From NCBI GenBank assembly GCA_036505635.1, contig DASXTC010000026.1, positions 48,334 to 112,333 of the forward strand: a DNA stretch of 64,000 bases, written 5' to 3'. Below are positions 1 through 8,446 of this stretch, piece by piece. Positions within the stretch are counted from its first letter, which is position 1, and each line of letters starts with the position of its first letter. This stretch comes from DASXTC01 sp036505635 (lineage in GTDB: Bacteria > Acidobacteriota > Polarisedimenticolia > JACPZX01 > DASXTC01). The notes below the pieces were generated by a model. It was not told the DNA's origin. It made no database searches and saw only the letters and a list, made by a program, of their open reading frames with translations. The translations under genes were made by a program, and so were the position numbers.

Positions 1-480
1 CACGGCGGCCAGCGGGTGCAGGATCGAGCCGGGCGCGAAGCGGGAGGCCGGCTGCGCCAGGGAGGAGAAGGTCAGTTGGTCCGGCTCGGGAGAGACGAAG
101 ACGCCCGAGGAGAGGAGCGCCGCCAGCGCCCCGAAGGCCGCCGCCGCGATGATCAGGTTCGCGATCGGCCCGGCGGCCGACATCAGCGCCTGCCGGCCCG
201 GGTACCGCTGCGCCCAGCGCGGGTCGTAGGGCGTGCTGGCCCAGCCCATCATCCATCCCATCATGAAGAAGGTGATGACCGGCACCAGGATCATGCCGAA
301 CGGCTCGCGCCGGATGTGAGGCATCGGATTGAGAGACACCTGCCCTCCCAGATAGGCGGTGTCGTCGCCTCCCATCCGCGCGAGCAACGCGTGACCCGCC
401 TCGTGCAGCGTGGAGGAGAAGAGAAAGACGATGAACCATACGCCGAACTCGGCCAGCTTTGCGGGAGTGAAATTGTCCAT
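1..480 (-). CDS. M50-family (site-2 protease-like) zinc metalloprotease, truncated by window edge
   Basis: The reverse strand is open from an ATG at 480 to the window edge, giving 160 residues without a stop. Residues 26-30 read HEAGH, the HExxH zinc-binding and catalytic motif, placed inside a hydrophobic N-terminal helix as in site-2 proteases. Further hydrophobic stretches lie near residues 62-80 and 98-122, the latter starting with the GPIAN-type motif typical of M50 peptidases. The protein is expected to cleave substrates within or beside the inner membrane; the substrate is unknown. The C-terminal half, including the second metal-ligand region, is outside the window. It is divergent from the methyltransferase gene at 563, with about 80 bp between them. 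Confidence 0.85.
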   Translation of the reverse strand, partial: MDNFTPAKLAEFGVWFIVFLFSSTLHEAGHALLARMGGDDTAYLGGQVSLNPMPHIRREPFGMILVPVITFFMMGWMMGWASTPYDPRWAQRYPGRQALMSAAGPIANLIIAAAAFGALAALLSSGVFVSPEPDQLTFSSLAQPASRFAPGSILHPLAAV

Positions 481-507
481 CGAGCGGCATTCTGCACGCG
501 CGCCGAA

Positions 508-536
508 TTGAAGTCCAGCCGGACGGCCACTATAAT
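508..536 (+). promoter_or_regulatory. sigma70-like promoter for the HMT-MTHFR/antiporter pair
   Basis: A -35 box TTGAAG (508-513) and a perfect -10 box TATAAT (531-536) are separated by 17 bp. The GTG start at 563 lies about 20 bp past the expected transcription start, with GGAG at 551-554 as ribosome binding site. TATAAT is conspicuous in such GC-rich DNA. Confidence 0.75.
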
Positions 537-562
537 CGCCTCCCACACAGGGAGACCGCGAA

Positions 563-2404
563 GTGCGCAAGACCTTCCTCGAGTACCTCACCGACAATAT
601 CGTGGTGTTCGACGGCGCGATGGGCACCGAGCTGTACAACCGGGGTGTCTTCATCAACCGCTGTTTCGACGAGCTGAACCTGTCGAATCCCGATCTGGTT
701 CGGGAGGTCCATCGCGGATACCGCAAGGCGGGCGCCGACGTGCTGGAGACCAACACCTTCGGCGCCAACCGCCACAAGCTGCACGCGCATGGCTTCGACG
801 AGAAGCTCGCACAGATCAACGCGGCGGGGGCGCGTCTCGCGCGCGAGATCGCGGGCGAGGATCTCTACGTCGCGGGCTCCATCGGGCCGATCGGTCTGAA
901 GATCGAGCCGTGGGGGCCCACCTCGCTGGAGGAGGCGCGCGAGATCTTCCGCGAGCAGGCCGCCGCGATCTTCGCGGGAGGAGTCGATCTCATCTCTCTC
1001 GAGACCTTCTCCGATCTGAACGAGATCCAGCAGGCGATGCTGGCGGTGCGCGGCGTCTGCGACCTGCCCATCGCGGCGCAGATGACGCTGGAGGAGGACG
1101 GCAACAGCCTCTACGGCACCGCGCCGGAGATCTTCACGCGCCGCCTGGACGAGTGGGGGGCCGACGTCATCGGTGTGAACTGCAGCGTGGGACCGCACGT
1201 CATGCTGTCGGCCGTCGAGAGGGTGATCAAGGCGACGAGCCGCCCGGTGATCGTGCAGCCCAACGCGGGTGTCCCGCGCAACATCGAGGGACGCAACATC
1301 TATCTCTGCTCGCCCGAGTACATGGGGACCTACGCCAAGCGCTACATCCAGGCTGGGGCGAAGTTGGTGGGCGGCTGCTGCGGCTCGACGCCCGACCACC
1401 TCAGGTCGATCGTCAAGTCGGTGAGGATGTTGAGGCCGGCGCAGCGGCGCGTGGAAATCTTCGTGCCGTCCGAGCAGAGGGCGGAGGTCCAGCCGATCCC
1501 TCGCGCACACAAATCCCCCCTGGCGGCGAAGATCGAGGCCGGCGGCTTCGTCACGTCGGTGGAGCTGAATCCGCCCCGGGGGATCGACACGGCGAAGGTG
1601 ATGGCCGGCGCGAAGTTCCTCAAGGAGCGCGGCGTGGACGCCGTCAACATCCCCGACGGCGCGCGCGCCTCGGCCCGGATGGGTCCGATGTTCCTCGCGC
1701 TGATGATGGAGCGGGAGGTCGGGATCCAGACGATCCTCCATTACTGCTGCCGCGACAGGAACCTGCTCGGGATGCAGGCCGACCTGCTGGGCGCCTATGC
1801 CGCCGGTCTGCGCAATATCCTGATCATCACGGGCGACCCGCCCAAGCTGGGCGACTACCCCGATGCCACCGCCGTGTTCGACGTGGACGCGATCGGTCTG
1901 ACCAACATGGTGACGCGGCTCAACCACGGGTTCGACCTGGGCGGCAACCCGGTCGGGCGCCCCACGGGGTACCACATCGGGGTGGGGGCCAACCCAGGGG
2001 CCGTGGACGTGGAGTTCGAGCTGAAGCGCTTCCAATACAAGGTGGAGGCTGGGGCCGAGTTCGCCATCACGCAGCCTGTCTTCGACGTCGAGCAGCTCAA
2101 GACCTTCCTGAGGCGGATCGAGCACTGCCGCATCCCGATCATCGCGGGGATATGGCCGCTCGCCTCCCTGCGCAACGCCGAGTTCATGAACAACGAGGTC
2201 CCCGGCGTCCACGTGCCCGACGAGATCATGGAGCGGATGCGCCGGGCCGAGGAGCTCGCCGAGGGGGCCTCCAGGGAAGAGGGGATCCAGATCGCCCGCG
2301 AGACTCTCCGGCAGGTCAAGGACCTGGTGCAGGGAGTGCAGGTCTCGGCCCCATTCGGCAAGGTCGAGCGGGCCCTCGACGTCATCTCCGCCATCGGTAG
2401 CTGA
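563..2404 (+). CDS. bifunctional homocysteine S-methyltransferase / 5,10-methylenetetrahydrofolate reductase
   Basis: This 613-residue protein is a two-domain fusion like Bacillus YitJ. The N-terminal barrel (about 1-290) carries GAMGTELYNRG near the start and the GGCCGSTP zinc/homocysteine-binding cysteines near residue 273. The C-terminal domain (about 315-610) has the MTHFR signatures SVELNPPRG, ITGDPPK and FAITQPVFD. The first domain would transfer a methyl group to homocysteine; the second reduces methylene-THF to methyl-THF using a flavin. The GTG at 563 is chosen because it follows a GGAG box and is the first start after the promoter. It probably shares a transcript with the antiporter 7 bp downstream. 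A cobalamin-type methionine synthase lies at the other end of the window, so this protein may mainly supply methyl-THF. Confidence 0.93.
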   Translation: MRKTFLEYLTDNIVVFDGAMGTELYNRGVFINRCFDELNLSNPDLVREVHRGYRKAGADVLETNTFGANRHKLHAHGFDEKLAQINAAGARLAREIAGEDLYVAGSIGPIGLKIEPWGPTSLEEAREIFREQAAAIFAGGVDLISLETFSDLNEIQQAMLAVRGVCDLPIAAQMTLEEDGNSLYGTAPEIFTRRLDEWGADVIGVNCSVGPHVMLSAVERVIKATSRPVIVQPNAGVPRNIEGRNIYLCSPEYMGTYAKRYIQAGAKLVGGCCGSTPDHLRSIVKSVRMLRPAQRRVEIFVPSEQRAEVQPIPRAHKSPLAAKIEAGGFVTSVELNPPRGIDTAKVMAGAKFLKERGVDAVNIPDGARASARMGPMFLALMMEREVGIQTILHYCCRDRNLLGMQADLLGAYAAGLRNILIITGDPPKLGDYPDATAVFDVDAIGLTNMVTRLNHGFDLGGNPVGRPTGYHIGVGANPGAVDVEFELKRFQYKVEAGAEFAITQPVFDVEQLKTFLRRIEHCRIPIIAGIWPLASLRNAEFMNNEVPGVHVPDEIMERMRRAEELAEGASREEGIQIARETLRQVKDLVQGVQVSAPFGKVERALDVISAIGS

Positions 2405-2411
2405 AGCCTCC

Positions 2412-4472
2412 ATGCAAGGCCTCGATCTCCTGAGGGACCTGGTCGTCATCTTCGGCGTCTCGGTCCTTGTGGTCCTGCTGCTGCACCGGCTCCGCCTGCC
2501 CACCATCACGGGGTTCCTCGTCGCGGGAATGCTGCTCGGGCCCCACGGCCTGAGCCTCATCTCCGATCTGAAGCGGATCGAGGTGCTGGCCGACGCGGGG
2601 GTGGTGCTCCTCCTTTTCACCGTCGGCATCGAGTTCTCGCTGGCCACGCTCAGGCGGCTCTGGGGGTCGGCGCTGGCCGGCGGCCTCGTGCCGCTGGGGG
2701 TCACCGTCGCGCTGGGGGCGGGGATTGTCCCTCTGGCGGGCGGCTGGCTCCTGCCCGGCGGCGGGGGGATGAGCGTGGGGCAAGGGATCTTCCTGGGCTT
2801 TCTCGTCTCGCTCAGCAGCACGGTCATCCCGCTCAAGGCGCTCGCCGACCGCGGGCAGATCGACTCGCCGCACGGCCGCGCGACGATCGGCGTCGCGGTC
2901 CTCCAGGACCTGATGGTGATCCCGATGATGCTGCTCGTGCCCCACCTGGGTCCGGGGAGCGCCTCGGGAGGGATGATGGGCCTCGTGAGTCCGGCCCTCG
3001 CGCTGGTACAGGCCGCCGCGGTGGTGGCCGGCATCCTCGTGGTGGCGCTCTGGGCCGTGCCCCGGCTGCTGCTGCTCCTGGCGTCCCTCAAGAGCCGTGA
3101 GGTCTTCGTCATCAGCATCTTCTGCGTCTGCCTGGGCACCGCCTGGGCGACCTCCTCGATGGGGCTCTCGCTCGCGCTGGGAGCCTTCCTGGCGGGGCTC
3201 GCGGTTTCCGAGTCGGAGTTCGGCCACCAGGCGCTGGCCGACGTCGTGCCCTTCCGCGACAGCCTCAACTGCCTCTTCTTCGTGTCGATCGGCATGCTCA
3301 TGGATCCCGGCTTCGCGCTGAGGATGCCGCTGGCCGTGGCCGGGTGGGCCGGAGCGATCATCGTCTTCAAGCTCGCGCTGATCGGCGGCGCGTTGCTGAT
3401 TGCGGGCCAGAGGCCCACCGTCGCCCTCCAGGCCGGCCTGGCGCTGTGCCAGGTGGGGGAGTTCGCCTTCGTCCTGATGCGGTTCGCGTCCGGCTCCCAC
3501 CTGCTCCCGGACGCGCCGGGCCAGGTCTTCCTGACGGCATCGGTCGCCACGATGATCGTCACGCCTCTGCTCTACGCGGGCTCGTCTCCGATCCTGGCGA
3601 TCGCGCGGCGTTGGGAGGATAAAGGGTGGTGGCGTCCCGCGAAGGATCTGAGGGAGCCGCCCGATCGGATCGAGGCCCTGTCGGATCACGTCGTCATCGT
3701 GGGGTACGGCTTCAACGGCAGGAACCTCGCGCGCGTGCTCGGCGAGATCGGGATCCAGCACGTCGTCCTGGAGATGAACCCCGAGACGGTGCGTTCGGCT
3801 CGCCGGGAAGGGGAGCCGATCCTCTACGGGGACGCGTCGTCCCCCGGAATCCTCGAGAGGCTCGGCGCCGCCCGGGCTCGCGTCCTGGTGCTGGCGATCT
3901 CGGATCCCGTCTCCACCCGCCGCGCCGTCGCGGTGGCGCGCCGTTCGTTTCCGGCGCTGCACATCGTCGTGCGCACGAGGTATCTCACCGAGGTGGACGA
4001 GCTGTACAGACTGGGGGCCGAGGTGGTGATCCCGGAGGAGGTCGAGACCTCGATGGAGATCTTCTCGCGCGTGCTCCAGCAGTACGGCGTGCCGCCCGAG
4101 ATCCTCGTCAAGCACGCGCGCCGGATCCGCACCGAGAGGTACGGCGTCTTCATCTCGGAGCGTCCGGCGGCGGCGGGCGACGCCGAGCCGGGCAGTCTGC
4201 CGAAGCTGGCGCCCCTCATCGCCCACGCCCAGGTGCAGGTCTGCACGATCCCCTCCGACTCGGCGGCGGTGGGAAAGGAGCTGGGCGAGGTGGACCTGCC
4301 CGGCACGACCGGCGCCGCCGTCCTCGCGCTGATGCGGGGCCGGGAGATCATCCCGGGGCCCTCACCCCGGACGTTGCTGGCCGCGGAGGACCTGCTGGTG
4401 CTGGCCGGAACTCCGGAGCAGATCGGGCCGGCGGTCGATGCCCTGGCGGCGACGGCGCCCCCCGCGGGCTGA
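2412..4472 (+). CDS. Kef-type (CPA2) monovalent cation:proton antiporter with TrkA-N and TrkA-C domains
   Basis: The 686-residue protein has a long hydrophobic N-terminal part (about 1-390, some 12 membrane segments) of the Na+/H+ exchanger type. A Rossmann domain follows from about residue 425, with GYGFNGRNLARVL as nucleotide-binding loop, then a TrkA-C regulatory domain near 600-680. The order matches KefB/KefC glutathione-gated or nucleotide-gated K+ efflux systems; the ion and ligand cannot be read from sequence. The ATG follows the upstream stop by 7 bp, suggesting cotranscription with the methyltransferase-reductase gene. Confidence 0.9.
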   Translation: MQGLDLLRDLVVIFGVSVLVVLLLHRLRLPTITGFLVAGMLLGPHGLSLISDLKRIEVLADAGVVLLLFTVGIEFSLATLRRLWGSALAGGLVPLGVTVALGAGIVPLAGGWLLPGGGGMSVGQGIFLGFLVSLSSTVIPLKALADRGQIDSPHGRATIGVAVLQDLMVIPMMLLVPHLGPGSASGGMMGLVSPALALVQAAAVVAGILVVALWAVPRLLLLLASLKSREVFVISIFCVCLGTAWATSSMGLSLALGAFLAGLAVSESEFGHQALADVVPFRDSLNCLFFVSIGMLMDPGFALRMPLAVAGWAGAIIVFKLALIGGALLIAGQRPTVALQAGLALCQVGEFAFVLMRFASGSHLLPDAPGQVFLTASVATMIVTPLLYAGSSPILAIARRWEDKGWWRPAKDLREPPDRIEALSDHVVIVGYGFNGRNLARVLGEIGIQHVVLEMNPETVRSARREGEPILYGDASSPGILERLGAARARVLVLAISDPVSTRRAVAVARRSFPALHIVVRTRYLTEVDELYRLGAEVVIPEEVETSMEIFSRVLQQYGVPPEILVKHARRIRTERYGVFISERPAAAGDAEPGSLPKLAPLIAHAQVQVCTIPSDSAAVGKELGEVDLPGTTGAAVLALMRGREIIPGPSPRTLLAAEDLLVLAGTPEQIGPAVDALAATAPPAG

Positions 4473-4481
4473 ACGGCCTCG

Positions 4482-5408
4482 TCAGCGCTCGGGGACGTTT
4501 GGATCGGGCGGGGTCTCTCCGGTCCGCTTGACCTCCTCCCCCGTCTCCACGCCGAAGAAGCGGTATTCCTCGTAACGGAAGGATGTCTTCTCTTCGGTGT
4601 TCATCTTGCCATCCTGGGACAGCGAGGTCTTGGCGAGGGACTGCTCGGTCGGGTAGGAGAGATCCTCGACATCCATGCCGAAGTTGACGTTGAGCTTCCA
4701 GCCGTGCGGGCGCGTGGCCAGCGGCACGCCGGCGATCGCGAAGGCCTTTCGGTACCTGAGGATCTCGACGTCGAGCCGCACATCCTGACCGGTGGGGGCC
4801 GCCTCCACCGACCAGAGGTTGAGGGAACGGTTCTCGAGAGCCACCTGTCCGCTCCATCCCGCGATGTCATCGCCGCCGGGGTTGGGTGAGGTGCCGATGA
4901 AGGTGATCAGCGTGAGGAGGCGGCCGGCTTTGACCACCTGCCCGGCCGGCCGGAAATGGAAGCGCCACTGGTTCTCCTTGGCGAAGATGCTGGCCCAGGC
5001 ATAGGCCGGCGGCACCGGTGGATCAAAGTCGGTGCCGCGGCGCTTGACGCCGTTCTTCTCCTCGATCAGCTCCTCCCTCACCTCGCGGAGAGCTCCCTCG
5101 GGACGTTCCTCGAACAGGTAGTCGTAGACCGATTTGGTGCTCTTCCGGAAGCTGGTGGAGGAGACATCGTACTTTGCGACGGTGACCACCTCGCGGCAGC
5201 TGAACCCGAGCGCGCGCTTGCGATAGAGTGCGGCGCGGTCGGCCAGCATGTCCAGCAGCGCGATGAAGTTGGGGTCCTCCTCGGGGAGCGCGACCCTCTT
5301 TCGGGCCGGCGGCGCATCGGGAGCGGCAGGCGCCGCCGCGGGACCGACCGGACCGAGCGCGGAGAGGACGGTAAGAAGAAGTCCCGGCACCAGCGAGCTT
5401 TTCGGCAT
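4482..5408 (-). CDS. secreted protein of unknown function
   Basis: I do not recognise this 308-residue protein. Residues 1-25 form a good signal peptide (short basic start, hydrophobic core, AAPAAP region), so it is probably exported to the periplasm. The mature part is soluble, rich in charged residues and beta-like stretches, contains one conserved-looking Cys (FSCREV) and ends with a YEEYRFFGVE segment. It converges on the antiporter gene, with 9 bp between the stops, and diverges from dnaJ. A TAGCAT sequence at 5420-5415 sits just upstream of the ATG on the coding strand and could be a -10 box of a nearly leaderless transcript; no -35 is visible. Confidence 0.6.
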   Translation of the reverse strand: MPKSSLVPGLLLTVLSALGPVGPAAAPAAPDAPPARKRVALPEEDPNFIALLDMLADRAALYRKRALGFSCREVVTVAKYDVSSTSFRKSTKSVYDYLFEERPEGALREVREELIEEKNGVKRRGTDFDPPVPPAYAWASIFAKENQWRFHFRPAGQVVKAGRLLTLITFIGTSPNPGGDDIAGWSGQVALENRSLNLWSVEAAPTGQDVRLDVEILRYRKAFAIAGVPLATRPHGWKLNVNFGMDVEDLSYPTEQSLAKTSLSQDGKMNTEEKTSFRYEEYRFFGVETGEEVKRTGETPPDPNVPER

Positions 5409-5440
5409 CCGCGAATGCTAGCACACGCTCAGGCGGCGCC

Positions 5441-5470
5441 TTGACACCCCTCGGAAACGGCGCCTATCAT
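5441..5470 (+). promoter_or_regulatory. sigma70-like promoter for dnaJ
   Basis: A perfect -35 TTGACA (5441-5446) and -10 TATCAT (5465-5470) are 18 bp apart. The dnaJ ATG at 5516 lies about 40 bp past the expected start site. A TTG at 5441 opens the same frame but is part of the -35 box, so it is not the translation start. Confidence 0.75.
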
Positions 5471-5515
5471 CACCCTGTTAACCTCCCTTCCGGTGGACAG
5501 GACACCTCCCCTGCC

Positions 5516-6577
5516 ATGAAGAAAGACTATTTCGCGATCCTCGGATTGAAGCCCACCGCCACGGACAAGGAGATCCGCTCGGCCTACAAGCGGCTCGCGA
5601 AGAAGTTCCACCCCGACGTGAATCCCAACAACAAGAAGTCCGAAGAGAAGTTCAAGGAGATCGGGGAGGCCTACGAGGTCCTCAGCGATCCGGAGAAGCG
5701 CCGCAAGTGGGAGACCGGGGACCTCGACTACGAGTCGTACTTCCGTAGCCGCTCGGGGCGGGCCGGTGGCCCCACCGGGCAGCAACCTCCCTTCACCGCT
5801 TTCGAGTTCGGCGACGCGGCGGACCTCGGGGGGATCTTCAGCGAGCTGTTCCGGGGGATGGGAGGCGCAGCCGGGGGACGCGGCGCGTCAGCCCGGGGCG
5901 CGGGCGCCCGCGCCAGGCGGGCTTTCGCCGGGAGCGATCTGGAGTACGAGACGAGCGTCAGTTTCGAGGATGCGGTGCGAGGCGCCACGCTGAAGATCCC
6001 GCTGGCCCGCACGGTGACCTGTCCTGTCTGCGGCGGCTTGGGCGAGGTCCGCAGAGGCGCCGCCTCCGGCAAAATGGTCATGGAGCCCTGCTCCGCATGC
6101 TCGGGGGTGGGGCGCCAGCGCGTGACCGAGACCATCCAGGTCCGGATCCCTCCCGGGGTGGAGGATGGCGGCAGGGTCAAGGTGGCGGGCAAGGGAGAGG
6201 CCGGGGAAGGGGGCGGGCCCGACGGCGACCTGTACGTCGTGCTCCGTGTGACCCCCCACCCCTGGTTCCGCCGCGAGGGCAGGGAGATCATCCTCGACCT
6301 GCCGCTCAGCGTGGCGGAGGCGGCGCTGGGGACCCGCCTCGAGGTGCCCACCATCGGGGGGAGGGTGACGCTCACGATTCCGCCGGGCACGAGCAGCGGT
6401 CAGAAGCTGCGTCTGAAGGGGCGCGGCATCGCCAGCCGTGATGGGGCCGCGAAGGGAGACCAGATCGTGATACCGCAGATCGTCACCCCCAAGACCCTCG
6501 ACCCGAAGTCGCGCCAGCTCCTGGAGGAATTCGACCGGCTCAACCCGACCAGGCCGCGCGAAGGGCTGGGGTGGTAG
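5516..6577 (+). CDS. DnaJ-family co-chaperone with a reduced zinc finger
   Basis: The 353-residue protein begins with a canonical J domain (1-65, HPD at 32-34), which stimulates the ATPase of DnaK. A Gly/Arg-rich linker follows, then two beta-rich client-binding domains. The zinc region contains only two CxxCxGxG units (Cys169/172 and Cys192/195) where standard DnaJ has four. Their spacing resembles the inner pair (zinc centre II), so centre I appears deleted. This is neither a plain CbpA, which has no cysteines, nor a full DnaJ. ATG 5516 is chosen because the J-domain sequence starts there and the frame upstream overlaps the promoter. It is followed by a hairpin at 6605-6629. Confidence 0.92.
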   Translation: MKKDYFAILGLKPTATDKEIRSAYKRLAKKFHPDVNPNNKKSEEKFKEIGEAYEVLSDPEKRRKWETGDLDYESYFRSRSGRAGGPTGQQPPFTAFEFGDAADLGGIFSELFRGMGGAAGGRGASARGAGARARRAFAGSDLEYETSVSFEDAVRGATLKIPLARTVTCPVCGGLGEVRRGAASGKMVMEPCSACSGVGRQRVTETIQVRIPPGVEDGGRVKVAGKGEAGEGGGPDGDLYVVLRVTPHPWFRREGREIILDLPLSVAEAALGTRLEVPTIGGRVTLTIPPGTSSGQKLRLKGRGIASRDGAAKGDQIVIPQIVTPKTLDPKSRQLLEEFDRLNPTRPREGLGW

Positions 6578-6604
6578 CGGAGGACTGAAAGGAACCTACC
6601 GAAA

Positions 6605-6629
6605 CCCCGGAAAGACGGGCTTTCCGGGG
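6605..6629 (+). terminator. hairpin downstream of dnaJ, probable terminator
   Basis: A perfect 10-bp stem, CCCCGGAAAG (6605-6614) with CTTTCCGGGG (6620-6629), closes a 5-nt loop. It lies 27 bp past the dnaJ stop and before the next promoter. No U-tract follows, so it is either a weak intrinsic terminator or a transcript-stabilising hairpin. Confidence 0.55.
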
Positions 6630-6639
6630 GTTCGATCGA

Positions 6640-6668
6640 TTGACGGATCGCAGGCTCCGCCGTACCAT
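6640..6668 (+). promoter_or_regulatory. sigma70-like promoter for the 6720 gene
   Basis: TTGACG (6640-6645) and TACCAT (6663-6668) are 17 bp apart. The ATG at 6720 is about 45 bp past the predicted start. Confidence 0.6.
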
Positions 6669-6719
6669 TACCCTTGTCAGCTACCCCCACCCTCGCCGGG
6701 CCTGACTCCGAAAGCCGAG

Positions 6720-7541
6720 ATGTCGGCCATGCCTCGCAGCTCACTTGTTCCGTCACGTTCAAGGCGGCTCCTTCTGACGCTCGCCACGCTGGTCTGCCTC
6801 GCCCCCGGCGCCCTGTTCGCCGACCCGAGGCCGGCACGCCGGGGCAAGGCACTCCTGCTCCCCGTGCCGGGGACGGTCTTTCAGCACGGGCAGGCGCTCA
6901 ACGTCGATGCCGTGCAGCGCCGGGATCCCTCGCAAGGGAGGCTCAAGCCGGAGGAGGTCCTCGTCGGGATGGGGCTTCTCTCCCGGTACCAGCTCGCCCT
7001 CGAGCGCGAGTCCCGCAGGACCCTCGACAGGGATCCATTCATTTTTCTCGCCGGCTCCCGTGACGAGGACGGCTACCTGTTGAGGCGCGCCCGGCGCGAG
7101 GCGCAGCGGGTCTTCGACGGCGCCAACGGCCGGCTCATCTCGGACATCGCCGAGGACCTGATCCAGGAGGCCGTGGCCCTGCGCACGGCGCGCGCCTGGG
7201 TCGAGGGAGTCCGCTTCGACGTGATGAGCGCGGGGGGGGTCCGCGTCAGGGCGGGCCACGACGAAGGATCGCCCCGCGGCCGCGAGGAGGATGCGGGTTC
7301 TAACGGCCTGGGGGTGAAGGCGAGCCTCGGCCTGGTCGCCCTGGGCGCGCCGCGGCTGGAGATCCGAACGACGATTCCCGGCGACATCCGTACGCGCATC
7401 GAGGTGCCTCTCTCGTCCCCCGGGATCCGGGCTGCCTTCAGCCGTCGCGTCACGTCGAGCCTTCGGGGTACACTGAGCCTCGGGGTGGAAGATGCCGGCG
7501 CGGATCTATGGGTGACCGCAGGTCTGGGCGTGAGGTTCTGA
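6720..7541 (+). CDS. exported protein of unknown function, possibly outer-membrane associated
   Basis: I do not recognise this 273-residue protein. It has a strong signal peptide (basic RSRR, then a leucine-rich core, cleavage near residue 34, ALFA-DP). The middle is alpha-helical and charged (about 60-165). The C-terminal third alternates hydrophobic and polar residues and ends in GLGVRF with a terminal Phe, as in outer-membrane beta proteins; this is only suggestive. The PAP2 phosphatase gene follows within 14 bp, so the two are probably cotranscribed. Confidence 0.6.
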   Translation: MSAMPRSSLVPSRSRRLLLTLATLVCLAPGALFADPRPARRGKALLLPVPGTVFQHGQALNVDAVQRRDPSQGRLKPEEVLVGMGLLSRYQLALERESRRTLDRDPFIFLAGSRDEDGYLLRRARREAQRVFDGANGRLISDIAEDLIQEAVALRTARAWVEGVRFDVMSAGGVRVRAGHDEGSPRGREEDAGSNGLGVKASLGLVALGAPRLEIRTTIPGDIRTRIEVPLSSPGIRAAFSRRVTSSLRGTLSLGVEDAGADLWVTAGLGVRF

Positions 7542-7555
7542 TACCAGGGCGCACC

Positions 7556-8446
7556 ATGTGCGCCCTGCTCGTGATCCTCCTGCTGCCTTCGCCGGCCCGC
7601 GCTGAGCAAGCGCCTGACCCGCCCGGCAAGATCCGACGCTTCTTCGAGGAGCACGGCGCGAGGCTCGCGACCTCCTTCGGGCTCTTCTCCACCTCGCGCG
7701 TCTACAACCGCACCTGGGGCCCGTCCACGCGCCCGCTGATACTCGGCGAGCCCCCCGCACCCGACCGCTTCGCCCACGACCAATGGTCCCGGAGGCGCGG
7801 CGCGCGCGGGTTCGTCGAGAACTACGGCGCGCAGGCGCTGCACTTCGGCGCGCCGCTGGCCCTGATCGCGTTGGACGCCCGCGACCGCGCCCTGATGGCG
7901 CGGGATCTCCTGGGGTTCGTCGAGACCACGTGGACGAACGGGGGACTCACGCTCCTGCTCAAGGACATCGTCGGGCGCGAGCGCCCCGAGCTGGAGTACG
8001 CGGAGAGGGACGGTCTCGATCCCAACGCGCGCGCCGAGCTCGAGGACAAACCCGACAGCCACAGGTCGTTTCCCTCCGGGCACGCGAGCGCCTCGTTCGC
8101 CGTGGCGTCATACCTGGAGAGGGCGCTGGCGCGCAAGACAGGGATGCGGGGGGCGAAGCGGGCTCTCTCTTTCGCGGCACTCTACGGCCTGGCCGGCTAC
8201 ATCAGCTACTCGCGCGTGGCCACCGACAAGCACTACCTCTCGGACATCACGGCGGGAGCCGCGCTCGGGATCACGGTCAGCCGGACCTTCTACAGGCTGA
8301 ATCATCCGGAGGAGTTCGCCGCAGGGAGGGAATCGCGCCTGCGCGGCTCGCCGATCCACGCCACTCTTGCGCCGGCGCCGATCTTCGGGGGGCCGTTGGT
8401 GATGGTCAGCCTCTCAACCGAGCAGGCCCGTCAGCTCCGCCAGTGA
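7556..8446 (+). CDS. PAP2-superfamily phosphatase, exported
   Basis: The three PAP2 phosphatase motifs are present in order: KDIVGRERPE, then SFPSGHAS, then SRVATDKHYLSD. They supply the Lys, Arg and His residues for phosphoryl transfer through a phospho-histidine. Likely substrates are lipid phosphates such as undecaprenyl pyrophosphate or phosphatidate, but selectivity cannot be read here. The ATG at 7556 gives a 296-residue protein with a signal peptide ending ARA-EQ. A longer start at 7508 would add basic residues but overlap the upstream gene by 34 bp. The 3' end overlaps the convergent HAD gene by 33 bp. Confidence 0.85.
   Translation: MCALLVILLLPSPARAEQAPDPPGKIRRFFEEHGARLATSFGLFSTSRVYNRTWGPSTRPLILGEPPAPDRFAHDQWSRRRGARGFVENYGAQALHFGAPLALIALDARDRALMARDLLGFVETTWTNGGLTLLLKDIVGRERPELEYAERDGLDPNARAELEDKPDSHRSFPSGHASASFAVASYLERALARKTGMRGAKRALSFAALYGLAGYISYSRVATDKHYLSDITAGAALGITVSRTFYRLNHPEEFAAGRESRLRGSPIHATLAPAPIFGGPLVMVSLSTEQARQLRQ

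Noticed and set aside
530..3562. Very long reverse-strand open frame opposite the HMT-MTHFR and antiporter genes
   Set aside because: The protein is low-complexity, rich in Arg, Pro and Ser, with no domain. The opposite strand has two clear enzymes with a promoter. Long antisense frames are common in DNA this GC-rich.
5441..5515. TTG at 5441 as start of dnaJ
   Set aside because: It is the -35 box of a good promoter, and the J domain starts at the ATG at 5516.
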